A stretch of 64,000 nucleotides of DNA, taken from Bradyrhizobium septentrionale (GTDB lineage Bacteria; Pseudomonadota; Alphaproteobacteria; Rhizobiales; Xanthobacteraceae). This document shows positions 38,946 through 46,721 of the stretch, piece by piece (the stretch's first letter is position 1; every line of letters starts with the position of its first letter). The stretch is from positions 62,001 through 126,000 of the forward strand of contig NZ_CP088287.1 of assembly GCF_011516645.4 (NCBI RefSeq), in the 5' to 3' direction. The notes below the pieces were generated by a model. That model did no database searches and was not told the origin of the DNA. It saw only the letters and a list, made by a program, of their open reading frames with translations. The translations under genes and the position numbers were made by a program.

Positions 38946-39272
38946 TCAGTCGGCGAGCCCGATCATCACGGACAGCATGTTGTTCAGCGCCAGCATATCG
39001 GCGCCTGACAGATGGCCTATCACCGGGCCGCATTTGGCCCGCGGATAGGCCAGAACCTTGTCGACCATGACCTGTGAGACGAGTTTGAGACCGTTCGAGG
39101 CCGTCGGCTCGATGGTGAGACGATATAGCGGGGCATCGGCGATCGTGCCGGTGAGCAAGACCACGAGCACGCTGTCCGCCGCATTGAGCACATCGGACTG
39201 GATGACGACCGCCGGACGGGGCTTCCCGTAGTCGCCCTGTGCCGAAACCGTGACGAGATCCCCTCTCCTCAC
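38946..39272 (-). CDS. mazF: MazF/PemK-type toxin
   Basis: 108 residues, starting MRRGDLVTVSAQGDYGKPRP. It shows the fold signature RRGDLV...GKPRPAVVIQSD and, later, QVMVDKVLAYPRAKCGPVIG, the conserved helix and loop of the MazF ribonuclease. The enzyme cuts mRNA and arrests growth when its antitoxin decays. It is preceded by its antitoxin with a 4-base overlap (39269-39272), which gives the canonical antitoxin-first order. Length and residues look intact. Confidence 0.92.
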   Translation of the reverse strand: MRRGDLVTVSAQGDYGKPRPAVVIQSDVLNAADSVLVVLLTGTIADAPLYRLTIEPTASNGLKLVSQVMVDKVLAYPRAKCGPVIGHLSGADMLALNNMLSVMIGLAD

Positions 39273-39493
39273 GATTCAGGCCATTCAGTCGCGGCGGCAA
39301 TGAAATCCAGCGCCTCAGATTCCTCGGGCCGGCCGCGCAGCAGCAATCCCTGCCGCCTCGCTTCGGCGGCAAATTCCGGCTTGTGGGGATCAGGCACCCA
39401 GATGCGCAGCTGCTTCATGCCGCGATGCTGCTGCTGTTGGCGGTAGCGCTGAAACTTGGTCAGGCCGTCATCGGTATGCTTGGGCCGCGCCAT
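39269..39493 (-). CDS. mazE: Antitoxin MazE (DUF3018 type)
   Basis: 74 residues, starting MARPKHTDDGLTKFQRYRQQ. It has the DUF3018-type pattern FQRYRQQQQHRGMKQLRIWVPD and a C-terminal acidic LDFIAAATEWPES that would occupy the toxin. The N-terminal RIWVPD segment is a short ribbon that can bind operator DNA. The promoter region upstream holds TATAGT as a likely -10 and two GTTGCGCGC direct repeats, consistent with autoregulation by the antitoxin-toxin complex. Confidence 0.88.
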   Translation of the reverse strand: MARPKHTDDGLTKFQRYRQQQQHRGMKQLRIWVPDPHKPEFAAEARRQGLLLRGRPEESEALDFIAAATEWPES

Positions 39494-39508
39494 ATGAGAT
39501 CTCCATCA

Positions 39509-39541
39509 GTTGCGCGCTACTTTACTATAAAGGTTGCGCGC
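39509..39541. promoter_or_regulatory. mazEF promoter/operator region
   Basis: Direct repeats GTTGCGCGC at 39509-39517 and 39533-39541, spaced 24 bases, flank TACTATAAAG (on the minus strand TATAGT, a -10 candidate). The mazE start at 39493 is just downstream. Confidence 0.5.
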
Positions 39542-39552
39542 GACCAAACCGT

Positions 39553-39627
39553 TTGACGCTGGTGACCGCCGATATCGACGAGTTCAGCCGTGTCGACGGC
39601 CTGATCGTTGAGAACTGGCTCGACTGA
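39553..39627 (+). pseudogene. VapC (PIN-domain toxin) C-terminal relic
   Basis: The frame LTLVTADIDEFSRVDGLIVE, NWLD, stop, is the conserved end of a VapC toxin (pattern TLVTxDxxxFxxVxGLxVxNW). The rest of the gene has been lost, apparently between the mazEF promoter and the IS1182 insertion. Confidence 0.65.
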
Positions 39628-39651
39628 GGCCAAGATATCTCAATCTCCTAG

Positions 39652-41095
39652 GAGCTTGTCTGGATAGTCGCTGTTCAAATCTGGTCGGGTCTGATTCAAC
39701 ATTGGGCGATGAGCAAGTATTTTCGGCCTTGGAACATCGATCAGACGCTGCTTCTGCCGCCGAATGTGCAGGACTTCGTGCCGAAAGGCCATGTCTCGCG
39801 GTTTATGGTTGATCTGGTGCGGGAGAGCCTCGATCTCAGGGAGATCATGGGCAGCTATGTGAGCGGGCTTGGGCAGCCGCCGTTTGATCCGCGGATGATG
39901 GTGGCGCTGCTGCTGCATAGCTATGCGAGTGGGCTGTATTCGTCGCGTCGGATTGCCAAGGCCTGCCGGGAGCGGAACGATTTTGTGATGATCGTGGCGC
40001 TGGATGCGCCGGATTTTCGGACGATCAGCGACTTTCGCAAGCGACATTTGAAGGCGCTCGGCGCGCTATTCGTGCAGGTTCTGAAGTTGTGCGAGACGGC
40101 CGGGCTGGTCAAGCTCGGTCATGTCGCGCTGGATGGTACGAAGATCAAGGCGAACGCGTCGAAACACAAGGCGATGAGTTATGAGCGCATGAAGAAGCGC
40201 GAGGCGGAATTGAAGGCCGAGGTCGCTCGCATGCTGGCGGCCGCCGAGGCGGCGGATGCCTCGGAGGATGAGACTTTCGGCAACAGCGACGAACTGCCGG
40301 ACTGGACCGTCGACAAGCAGAAACGGCTGGCGAAGATCCAGCAAGCGATGGCGGCGCTGGAAGCGGACGCCAAACTGGCGGCGGAGGAAGAGCGCCGCAT
40401 CGAGGCCGAAAAGGAACAGCAGCGCCAGGCCGAAGGCCGCAAGAAGCCGGGCAAACCGGCGGCGCTGCCATCGGAGGAACCCAATCCCAAGGCGCAACGC
40501 AACTTCACCGATCCGGAAAGCCGCATCATGAAGTCGAAGGATGGCTTCGTTCAGGCCTATAATGCCCAGGCGGCCGTCGATGCACATGCCCAGATCATTG
40601 TCGCGCAAGAACTGACCCAGCACGGCAGCGATCAGGGCCAGTTGGTGCCCCTGATCGAGGCCATCGAGAGCAATCTTGGCCGCAAGCCGCGGCAGGCCTC
40701 AGCGGATTCCGGCTACTGCAGCGAAGCCAATCTCGAAGCGCTCGACACACGCAGCATCGATGGCTATGTCGCGCCCGGACGCGCCAAACACCCGACAGTA
40801 GCGAACGGAAAAGTCGGCGGCCCGCTGACACAGGCCATGCGAAAGAAGATCGACGATGGCGGCTTCGAAACACCCTACCGATTGCGAAAGCAAGTGGTGG
40901 AGCCGGTGTTCGGGCAGATCAAACAGGCAAGAGGCTTCCGCCAGTTCCTGTTGCGGGGCATCGAGAAAGTGCGCGCCGAGTGGACAATGATCTGCACCGT
41001 CCATAACCTCCTCAAGCTGTTCAACCTCGCAAACGCAGCCTGAGCCTGCTACTCTACAACAAATGCCCGTCACGAAAACATATCTGGACGGGCTC
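39652..41095 (+). mobile_element. IS1182-family element flanked by CTAG
   Basis: Imperfect inverted ends begin GAGCTTGTCTGGATA (39652) and, inverted, GAGCCCGTCCAGATA (ending 41095). CTAG lies at 39648-39651 and 41096-41099. This could be a 4-bp target duplication of a palindromic site. Confidence 0.75.
39709..41043 (+). CDS. IS1182-family transposase
   Basis: 444 residues, starting MSKYFRPWNIDQTLLLPPNV. The N-terminal DUF772 domain (SRFMVDLVRESLDLREIMGS, MMVALLLHSYASGLYSSR) is followed by the DDE core: VALDGTKIKANASKHKAMSY (first D), a long charged insertion from 165 to 260 (coiled coil), SADSGYCSEANLEALDTR (second D) and KQVVEPVFGQIKQARGFRQF (E). The frame is uninterrupted and the element ends match, so the copy may be active. 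It separates a VapC relic from a complete VapBC operon. Confidence 0.94.
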   Translation: MSKYFRPWNIDQTLLLPPNVQDFVPKGHVSRFMVDLVRESLDLREIMGSYVSGLGQPPFDPRMMVALLLHSYASGLYSSRRIAKACRERNDFVMIVALDAPDFRTISDFRKRHLKALGALFVQVLKLCETAGLVKLGHVALDGTKIKANASKHKAMSYERMKKREAELKAEVARMLAAAEAADASEDETFGNSDELPDWTVDKQKRLAKIQQAMAALEADAKLAAEEERRIEAEKEQQRQAEGRKKPGKPAALPSEEPNPKAQRNFTDPESRIMKSKDGFVQAYNAQAAVDAHAQIIVAQELTQHGSDQGQLVPLIEAIESNLGRKPRQASADSGYCSEANLEALDTRSIDGYVAPGRAKHPTVANGKVGGPLTQAMRKKIDDGGFETPYRLRKQVVEPVFGQIKQARGFRQFLLRGIEKVRAEWTMICTVHNLLKLFNLANAA

Positions 41096-41123
41096 CTAGC
41101 GTAGATATTTAATTTGCGATATT

Positions 41124-41147
41124 CAGATATCTCGGAAGGGATATCTG
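41124..41147. promoter_or_regulatory. vapBC operator palindrome
   Basis: The perfect inverted repeat CAGATATC-(8)-GATATCTG ends on the base before the vapB ATG and spans its ribosome-binding site (GGAAGGG). This suits autorepression by the VapBC complex. Confidence 0.7.
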
Positions 41148-41393
41148 ATGCCTCTGTTCATTCGTGATGATGATGTCGACGCCCTTGCGGCGAAGCTGCA
41201 GGTGGCCACAAAGTCTAGGACCAAGACCGAGGCTGTGCGGCTCGCGCTCGAGCATGAGCTGCAGCGCGTCCGTGAGAAACAGCCGGCAAGCGAGCGCGCG
41301 GCAGCGAGCATTGCCATATCCAGGACAATGGGGCCGGGTGGCGGCTCCTTCGACATGAAAACCTTCACCGACGACATGTGGGGCGACATCTGA
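41148..41393 (+). CDS. vapB: VapB-type antitoxin
   Basis: 81 residues, starting MPLFIRDDDVDALAAKLQVA. It has the PSK/Rv0623-like transcription-factor pattern: an N-terminal ribbon-helix-helix (FIRDDDVDALAAKL, TKTEAVRLALEHELQR) and a C-terminal toxin-binding tail rich in G, D and M. The gene is preceded by an operator palindrome and overlaps the toxin start by one base (TGATG). The antitoxin is expected to be labile and to neutralise the PIN nuclease. Confidence 0.9.
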   Translation: MPLFIRDDDVDALAAKLQVATKSRTKTEAVRLALEHELQRVREKQPASERAAASIAISRTMGPGGGSFDMKTFTDDMWGDI

Positions 41394-41824
41394 TGTATAT
41401 CGATGCCTCCGCGATCGTGGCCATCCTGGGAGAAGAAAATGACGCCGGGGATCTGCTGGCGCGGCTTGATAGCTCCTCGTCCCAGTTACTCGTGTCGCCG
41501 CCGACCGTCTATGAGGCGGTGATCAGCCTCGCCCGGAAGAAGGCGGACGAGAATGGCATGAAGGGTAAGCCAGTGCCTGTGCACTTCATCGAAACCTCAC
41601 AGTCGGCTGTCGCAAAGTTCTTGGAGGATTTCGGCATCAAGGAGATCATGGTTTCAGCCGATATCGGCCAAAAGGCTGTGGATGCCGCCAAATGCTACGG
41701 GAAGGTGGTCGGCCACAAGGCGGACCTGAATTTCGGCGACTGCTTCGCCTATGCCGGCGCCAAGGCCTATCACCTGCCCCTGCTCTACAAGGGCAATGAT
41801 TTCGCCGAAACGGATCTGGCGTAG
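41393..41824 (+). CDS. vapC: VapC-type PIN-domain toxin
   Basis: 143 residues, starting MYIDASAIVAILGEENDAGD. PIN-domain acidic residues are visible: D4 in the first strand, E41 in TVYEAVISLARK, and the pair in KADLNFGDCFAYAGAKAYHLPLLYKGNDF. The enzyme is a Mg-dependent ribonuclease, in many cases specific for tRNA. The start at 41393 overlaps the antitoxin stop. An upstream in-frame ATG at 41378 is inside vapB and less likely. The protein looks complete. Confidence 0.93.
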   Translation: MYIDASAIVAILGEENDAGDLLARLDSSSSQLLVSPPTVYEAVISLARKKADENGMKGKPVPVHFIETSQSAVAKFLEDFGIKEIMVSADIGQKAVDAAKCYGKVVGHKADLNFGDCFAYAGAKAYHLPLLYKGNDFAETDLA

Positions 41825-41857
41825 CGCCGCGGCTTCCGTGGAAGATGAATTCGGCCC

Positions 41858-43177
41858 TCATCGCGATTTTGGCCTTTGCAGGTTTTTCAGCAGCGCTTCC
41901 GACACGCGGAGGCTTGGCGCGGTGCCAACCGAACGTTCAGATCGAGGTCCGCCGGCATTCCCCGCGGTCCTCTGCGCATCGAGTTTCGCCCGCAGCAGCG
42001 CCATGACCGTCGGCCAGGTCGAGAATTTACCGTCCCTCGCCCTGTCGGTCAGGCTGCGGAGATACCCTCCGGCGCTGTTGATCTGATCCGCCCGCTGGTA
42101 GATCGCGGCCAGCGTGATCGCCGCATGCTGTTCACCCATGGCCTCACGTGCTTCGCGCCAGGCGCTGGGACTGATCCCCAGTAGCGGCCGAGCAATCTCC
42201 GCCGCCGCCAGGAAGTCACGCCAGTGGCGGATTTCGCCGCCTCGTACCAATTCCAGCAGATTCGGACAGGCATCGAGCACGATTCCCAAGGGCAGCTCAC
42301 GTTTCGGCAAGCTCCGAACGTTGTCGGTTTCCTCGACGGTGCAGCTCGCTTCAACCTGTTTTGGAAGGCTATATTCAGATTCAAAATTAGGATCTGGATT
42401 TGAATTCTGTATGTGACGACCAGAATGGGACTCATTGGCGTCCGGATTCTGTGATTTCGTGAATGTTTCCAGCTCCGCGCGTATGTCCGCATAGAGCGCA
42501 TGCAAATCCATGCAGACGTCATCTAGAAGCTGCCTGGGCGCCGATCGTGGTAGCCGACCGATAATCGTCTGGTAGTTTTGCTGAACCCTGCCCCAGTTGC
42601 CTGGCACCCCCTCCTCAATGCCGGCCTCAATCAGCTTGACGATGTCCCGGCGCAGCAGCGTGAGGCGTTCCTTTGCAACACGGAACGCCTTCTTCTCGGC
42701 CCCAACAGCCTCCGCTAGGTCCTTGAACTCCTCAGCCCGAGCCACGATCGGCGAGAGGTCGAAGCCATAGGCCTGCTCGATCTCCCCGCTCCGGCCCTTC
42801 CGGGCGAAGCGCTTGCCGTTCGGGCTGTCGCGCCGGACGACTAAACCGCAGTCGACCAGCACAGCGATGTGACGCCGCAGCGTCGTCGCCGGCATGCCGT
42901 TGGCCCGCGCCATGAGCTGCACGTTTGAGGGCCAAACCACGATCTCGGCATCCCCCGTGAGCGCCGTCTCCGGATGAAAGGTCAGGAGCGCGTTGAGAAT
43001 CGTGAGCGATCGATCCGTCGCGCCTAGAAGTTCCCTCGCCTCCCGGATGTTCTGGAAGACCTGCCACTTGTGCACGATCGCTTCGGGCTTCGCAGTCCGT
43101 GCAGCCATCTGATTTGAGATTTGGCCGAGCGTCATCGGCCGCCGCCCGAAGGGCGTCGTTGTAATGTGCGTCTCCAT
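41858..43177 (-). CDS. repC: Replication initiator RepC
   Basis: 439 residues of the RepC family of alphaproteobacterial repABC plasmids. The N-terminal half is the initiator domain, with winged-helix-like WQVFQNIREARELLGATDRS and LQLMARANGMPATTLRRHIA-type segments followed by KRFARKGRSGEIEQAYGFDL. The C-terminal half contains CPNLLELVRGGEIRHWRDFL and SPSAWREAREAMGEQHAAIT. RepC binds the origin, which in this class lies inside its own gene; an AT-rich stretch at 42365-42415 fits. It is separated from repB by a 262-bp leader holding an antisense RNA, which limits RepC synthesis. Confidence 0.95.
   Translation of the reverse strand: METHITTTPFGRRPMTLGQISNQMAARTAKPEAIVHKWQVFQNIREARELLGATDRSLTILNALLTFHPETALTGDAEIVVWPSNVQLMARANGMPATTLRRHIAVLVDCGLVVRRDSPNGKRFARKGRSGEIEQAYGFDLSPIVARAEEFKDLAEAVGAEKKAFRVAKERLTLLRRDIVKLIEAGIEEGVPGNWGRVQQNYQTIIGRLPRSAPRQLLDDVCMDLHALYADIRAELETFTKSQNPDANESHSGRHIQNSNPDPNFESEYSLPKQVEASCTVEETDNVRSLPKRELPLGIVLDACPNLLELVRGGEIRHWRDFLAAAEIARPLLGISPSAWREAREAMGEQHAAITLAAIYQRADQINSAGGYLRSLTDRARDGKFSTWPTVMALLRAKLDAQRTAGNAGGPRSERSVGTAPSLRVSEALLKNLQRPKSR
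42365..42415. other. Candidate replication origin (oriV) inside repC
   Basis: This is the most AT-rich run in repC (ATATTCAGATTCAAAATTAG and following bases), located between the N- and C-terminal halves where repABC origins have been mapped. Assigned by position and base composition only. Confidence 0.45.
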
Positions 43178-43281
43178 TTTTCTTCACCTATCGCTAGGCA
43201 AAAGAAATCTGCTCGCCGAAACAGCGCTTATTCCCTCGCGGGACTCTTGACTGCGATTCGGGGAAGTGCGATTCTCAACAC

Positions 43282-43334
43282 TGCTAGGTAGACGAGAAGG
43301 GCTTCCGGAATTCGTTTCGGGGGCCTTTTTCTTT
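43282..43334 (+). ncRNA. Counter-transcribed RNA (incompatibility RNA) of repABC
   Basis: Encoded opposite to repABC in the repB-repC gap. A -35 TTGACT (43247-43252), 17-base spacer and -10 GATTCT (43270-43275) precede it. A terminator hairpin GGCTTCCG (43300-43307)/CGGGGGCC (43318-43325) followed by TTTTTCTTTT ends it. repABC plasmids carry a short antisense RNA at this place that controls repC translation. Confidence 0.65.
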
Positions 43335-43395
43335 TGCGGTTACGTCCTTTCCTTCGTTGCACACAGTGGCAGGGCGACTTTCTTGTCGCCTGCAA

Positions 43396-43429
43396 GGCCA
43401 AAACCTTGGCAGCTGCCAAGGTTTTGGCC
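43396..43429. other. parS-like centromere site 1 (34-bp perfect palindrome)
   Basis: GGCCAAAACCTTGGCAG and its exact inverse form a 34-bp palindrome just after the repB stop. The core ACCTTGGCAGCTGCCAAGGT recurs with one change inside repB (43679-43702), as expected of a RepB binding site. Confidence 0.75.
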
Positions 43430-43439
43430 CCGGCCTCAT

Positions 43440-44459
43440 TCACCGGGCTTGCCCGATGAACCGTTCGACGAGCTCTGGCAACTCCTGACGAAGAAAGGTC
43501 GCAAACGCCGCTCCTTGCTCATTTTGCACCTGAATCCTCACGCCGGAGCGCCCGAAAGTGGCCTTGCCAATCACCGGACCGTTCGTCGCTTGGAGTGAGA
43601 TCTCGTCGGTTGCCTTCCCATCATCCACCTTGCTTGAAGCCGCGGCGAGAGCGCTCTGAAAGCGTTCGTCGGACGACGAAACCTTGGCAGTTGCCAAGGT
43701 TTCTCTTATCCGATCCCCCGCTGCGGCATCGCTCTTGACCAACGACGCCAGCAAGGTCCATCGCGGTCGACCCGTCTTCGGAGCCCGGCCGATCGACCGG
43801 ATCACGTCGTCCGGAACGACCTGAACGACCGTTCGAAACTTCGTCATTTCCGCATCATCAGCTTTGACCGCAGCCTTGATGTCCCGCGGCCTGAGCCCTT
43901 GCGCATCCATCTGAGCGGCAAATAACGCGCGCTCAATCCAGCTGAGGTCTTGGCGCTCCGAATTCTCAATGCCCTGGACCAATGCCAATTCGTGATCACT
44001 CAGGTCGGCCACCAGTGCGCGGATCGGCATCCCAAGCTCGCGGGCCGCCCGCAGACGCCGGCGTCCGTAAACGACCTGGTAGCGACCGGGATTCGACGGA
44101 TGATTACGGACAAGGATTGGAACTTTCTGTCCTTGCTCGCTAAAGGACGTCTTGAAAGCTCTGAAATCCGCCTCGCCGTCGTCGGGCAAACGGTCGATAA
44201 ACGGGGAGGGGTCAATTGTGTCCGGCGCCAGCTTTTGGTCGCCGCCCTTCGCAACAAGCGCCTGTAGGCGATCGCGCTCCTCGCGCATCTCCTGGAGCGT
44301 GCGCTGGGTCGCGCCGATGATACCCGCACCAACCCTGCCGAGCGGACGTGGTGGCTCGCCATGTCCGGATGCGGGCGGCGAATCTCGTTCTTCGGCCGCG
44401 TTCGCGGACAACGCGCCGAAGCTAGCGATGATCGACTTGCCTCCCGGCTTCTTAGTCAT
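43440..44459 (-). CDS. repB: Partition protein RepB (ParB family)
   Basis: 339 residues from the start at 44459 (MTKKPGGKSIIASFGALSAN), which overlaps the repA stop (ATGA); an upstream start at 44471 is possible. The ParB N-terminal nuclease-like domain shows SEQGQKVPILVRNHPSNPGR, YQVVYGRRRLRAARELG and the box II-like IENSERQDLSWIERA, followed by the helix-turn-helix region LRPRDIKAAVKADDAEMTKF. RepB binds parS and works with RepA in segregation. Two parS-like palindromes lie in and just behind the gene. The C-terminal domain (LRQELPELVERFIGQAR) should dimerise. Confidence 0.94.
   Translation of the reverse strand: MTKKPGGKSIIASFGALSANAAEERDSPPASGHGEPPRPLGRVGAGIIGATQRTLQEMREERDRLQALVAKGGDQKLAPDTIDPSPFIDRLPDDGEADFRAFKTSFSEQGQKVPILVRNHPSNPGRYQVVYGRRRLRAARELGMPIRALVADLSDHELALVQGIENSERQDLSWIERALFAAQMDAQGLRPRDIKAAVKADDAEMTKFRTVVQVVPDDVIRSIGRAPKTGRPRWTLLASLVKSDAAAGDRIRETLATAKVSSSDERFQSALAAASSKVDDGKATDEISLQATNGPVIGKATFGRSGVRIQVQNEQGAAFATFLRQELPELVERFIGQAR
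43679..43702. other. parS-like centromere site 2, inside repB
   Basis: AAACCTTGGCAG followed by TTGCCAAGGTTT is a near-perfect 24-bp palindrome with a single central mismatch. It shares its core with site 1 at 43396-43429. Confidence 0.7.
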
Positions 44460-45682
44460 GACCGTCCCCAACTTTGCTTGATCAGATCGAGAATCCTATC
44501 GTTCACAGCGTCCATGGAATCTTTGGCGCGCCGGAACGTATCGCGCCCGATATTGCCAGACTCGAGTTCGTACAGCGTTCGCTTGGCGAGCCCTGCGCTC
44601 TCAACTGCAGTGCTTTCAACCGCGGTTGGCGCTAGGACATCATCGGCAAACAGATGCCGCAACAATGAGACGACCTGCGCCTGCGCCTGGTCGTTCGGAT
44701 CGTGGCGGGTGATGAGGTAGTGCAGAAAGTCCTGCTGAAGCCGTCCGCCGGCGTCGCGAATAGTCCCGATGAGGCCTTCCATCATCAACAGGAACTGGCT
44801 CATCGACATGACGTCGAGCATGGCTGGATGAACGGTAACGATCATGCCAGTCGAGGCGTAGATGGCGCCGAGTGTGAGGAAGCCTAGGGATGGCGGCGTA
44901 TCAAGCACGACGACGTCGTAGGCGTCTTCCACCTCCGCGATCGCCAGACGCAGCCGCTCGAAGAAGATTTCATCCTTTGGTGCTGACCTCGTTGCGAGCA
45001 CACGCGGTGTTTCGTGCTCGTATTCCATGACTTCGATATTGCCCGGAACAAGATCAATGCCGGGGAAGTAGGTCTTGCGCACGATATCGGCCATCGGCCG
45101 GCGCTCCGGCCCATAGCGTAGCGTAGCGTAAATCGTCTCATTCTCGCCGACGTCAACCTCCGGCTGCGCACCGAACATTGCCGAAAGCGAAGCTTGCGGA
45201 TCGAGATCAATCGCCAGAACGCGGTAGCCATTCAGCGCTAGGTAGTGGGCGAGGTGCGCAGCCGTCGTCGTCTTCGCACTGCCGCCTTTGAAGTTGACGA
45301 CGCCGATAATCTGCAGGTGGTCGCCATCACGCCGATGGGGGAGAAAGCGGAGCGCTTCTAACGGTCTCTGCTCCGCAAGCAGACGCCTGAGTTCGTTGAC
45401 CTGGTCGAGCGTGTAAACGCGATAATTGTTGTCGAGGCGTGTGGGCAGCGGCCCCTTGCCCTCCGACGACAGGGTGCGTAGCAACGCACGCAGCGTCGCT
45501 TCGGAGAGCGAGATCAGCTTCGAGACTTCATGCGTCATGAACCGCCGGAGGGTCTTTTGCGCCTCGGGCGGGTACATTTTCTCGCGAATCGACTGAAGCT
45601 GACCCGACAGCAACGCGGCGTGCCGTATGATCTTGTCTTCGGGTGCTTCAGGACTCGCAGCAATCGCACTTTGCCTTCGCAT
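44456..45682 (-). CDS. repA: Partition ATPase RepA (ParA family)
   Basis: 408 residues. The N-terminal 110 residues contain a DNA-binding winged helix (KLISLSEATLRALLRTLSSE, RVYTLDQVNELRRLL) used for autoregulation. The deviant Walker A motif FKGGSAKTTTAAHLAHYLA is at about 131-149, a Walker A' stretch LAIDLDPQASLSAMFG follows, and the Walker B DVVVLDTPPSLGFLTLGA lies near 260-277. The switch region and PTAVESTAVESAGLAKRTLYEL end resemble other RepA proteins. With RepB it positions the plasmid and represses the operon. The start is upstream of a leader with a GTTAACG/CGTTAAC palindrome. Confidence 0.95.
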   Translation of the reverse strand: MRRQSAIAASPEAPEDKIIRHAALLSGQLQSIREKMYPPEAQKTLRRFMTHEVSKLISLSEATLRALLRTLSSEGKGPLPTRLDNNYRVYTLDQVNELRRLLAEQRPLEALRFLPHRRDGDHLQIIGVVNFKGGSAKTTTAAHLAHYLALNGYRVLAIDLDPQASLSAMFGAQPEVDVGENETIYATLRYGPERRPMADIVRKTYFPGIDLVPGNIEVMEYEHETPRVLATRSAPKDEIFFERLRLAIAEVEDAYDVVVLDTPPSLGFLTLGAIYASTGMIVTVHPAMLDVMSMSQFLLMMEGLIGTIRDAGGRLQQDFLHYLITRHDPNDQAQAQVVSLLRHLFADDVLAPTAVESTAVESAGLAKRTLYELESGNIGRDTFRRAKDSMDAVNDRILDLIKQSWGRS

Positions 45683-45779
45683 TCGAACTTGAACCCTCTT
45701 TTCGGGTTATAGCCCGCAAATCGCCATCAACCCGATTTGAGGATGGACATGATTTTGCGATTCCGTCCAGCCAATTAAA

Positions 45780-45796
45780 GTTAACGAGGCGTTAAC
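45780..45796. promoter_or_regulatory. Palindrome upstream of repA
   Basis: A perfect inverted repeat GTTAACG-AGG-CGTTAAC lies 98 bases before repA in the repA/traI divergent region. The outer GTT...AAC recalls repABC parS or operator sites, but the 17-base length differs from the usual 16. Confidence 0.5.
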
Positions 45797-45898
45797 CCTC
45801 GTGCCAGAGTTGCGCCTCTCAGCTGGGCTAGTCTCCTGAATCATCAAACGAATTCAATGCCATGCCGGCGCGCGGCCGTTTATAAACTCCAGCCGAGA

Positions 45899-46014
45899 CA
45901 CTCATACTTTTATTAGGGTTCAAAGCCCAAATTTCCGCGTTGCGAGACCGTTTTCGGGGCCATTTTGCCCCGACTCACCCCCGCAGGCGCGAATCGCACT
46001 CATAATTTTATTAG
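45899..46014. promoter_or_regulatory. Two palindromic boxes upstream of traI
   Basis: CACTCATACTTTTATTAG (45899-45916) and CACTCATAATTTTATTAG (45997-46014) are 18-bp direct repeats. Each has dyad symmetry (CTxATAA..TTATxAG; the first copy has one mismatch). The second box is 63 bases before traI. They are candidate TraR (lux-box-type) or RepA operators. Confidence 0.5.
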
Positions 46015-46077
46015 TCGCGCCGCCCTGACGATGATGGCCTTTAGGCCTCCGAACTCGAGAGATTCGGAGCAATACGC

Positions 46078-46706
46078 ATGCGGGCAATCGCCGTCCCACC
46101 CAAAACATACAGTAACTCGGCCGTCCTGCTCGATTCGATGCATAGATTTCGCGCCCGCGCCTTCCGCGAGCGTATGAACTGGGAGGTCGAGGTTCGGGAC
46201 GGCCGAGAAGCCGACCAGTTCGACAATTGCCGGCCGACCTACATCCTGACTTTATCCGATCGGAGCGAGGTCACGGGCTGCGCCCGATTGCTGCCGGCGA
46301 CCGGACCGAACGTGCTGTCGGTGCCCCTTCCTGAACTCATAGCGTCGGGACTGTTCAAGCCCCACGCCGCTATGATCGAGAGCTCGCGCTTCTGCGTCGA
46401 TACGTCGATCGAGGCGGGGAGGGGCAGGGCAGGGCAGGCGCTCCATGACGCCACCTGGACGATGTTCGCCGCGATCATCGAATGGTCGATGGCGAACGGC
46501 TATTCCGAGCTCGTCACCGTGACCGATGTCCGCATCGAACAGATCCTGCGCCGCGCGGGATGGCCCATGGCGCGGATCGGAGAACCCAAGCCGATCGGCA
46601 ATACGGCGGCGACGGCGGCCCGCTGCCCACCGGCCAGGCGAGCTTCGAACGTGTGCGGCCGGAAGGTTACGCCTTTTCGATCTACCCGCTCCGGCATGCG
46701 GCTTGA
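46078..46706 (+). pseudogene. traI: Acyl-homoserine-lactone synthase TraI, frameshifted near the C-terminus
   Basis: LuxI-family enzyme. The conserved residues are present in RFRARAFRERMNWEVEVRDG (R, F, W), READQFDN (D), GCARLLPATGPNVL (R) and IESSRFCVD (E, R). Near 46610, after EPKPIGNTAATA, the correct end (GPLPTGQASFERVRPEGYAF, SIYPLRHAA) is in another frame and stops at 46706. The original frame instead runs to 46725 with an unrelated basic tail. The catalytic core is intact but about 30 C-terminal residues are replaced, so activity is doubtful. It sits 15 bases ahead of trbB, the usual place of traI as the first gene of the trb operon. Confidence 0.85.
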
Positions 46707-46721
46707 GGGGAGTCCGTCGCG

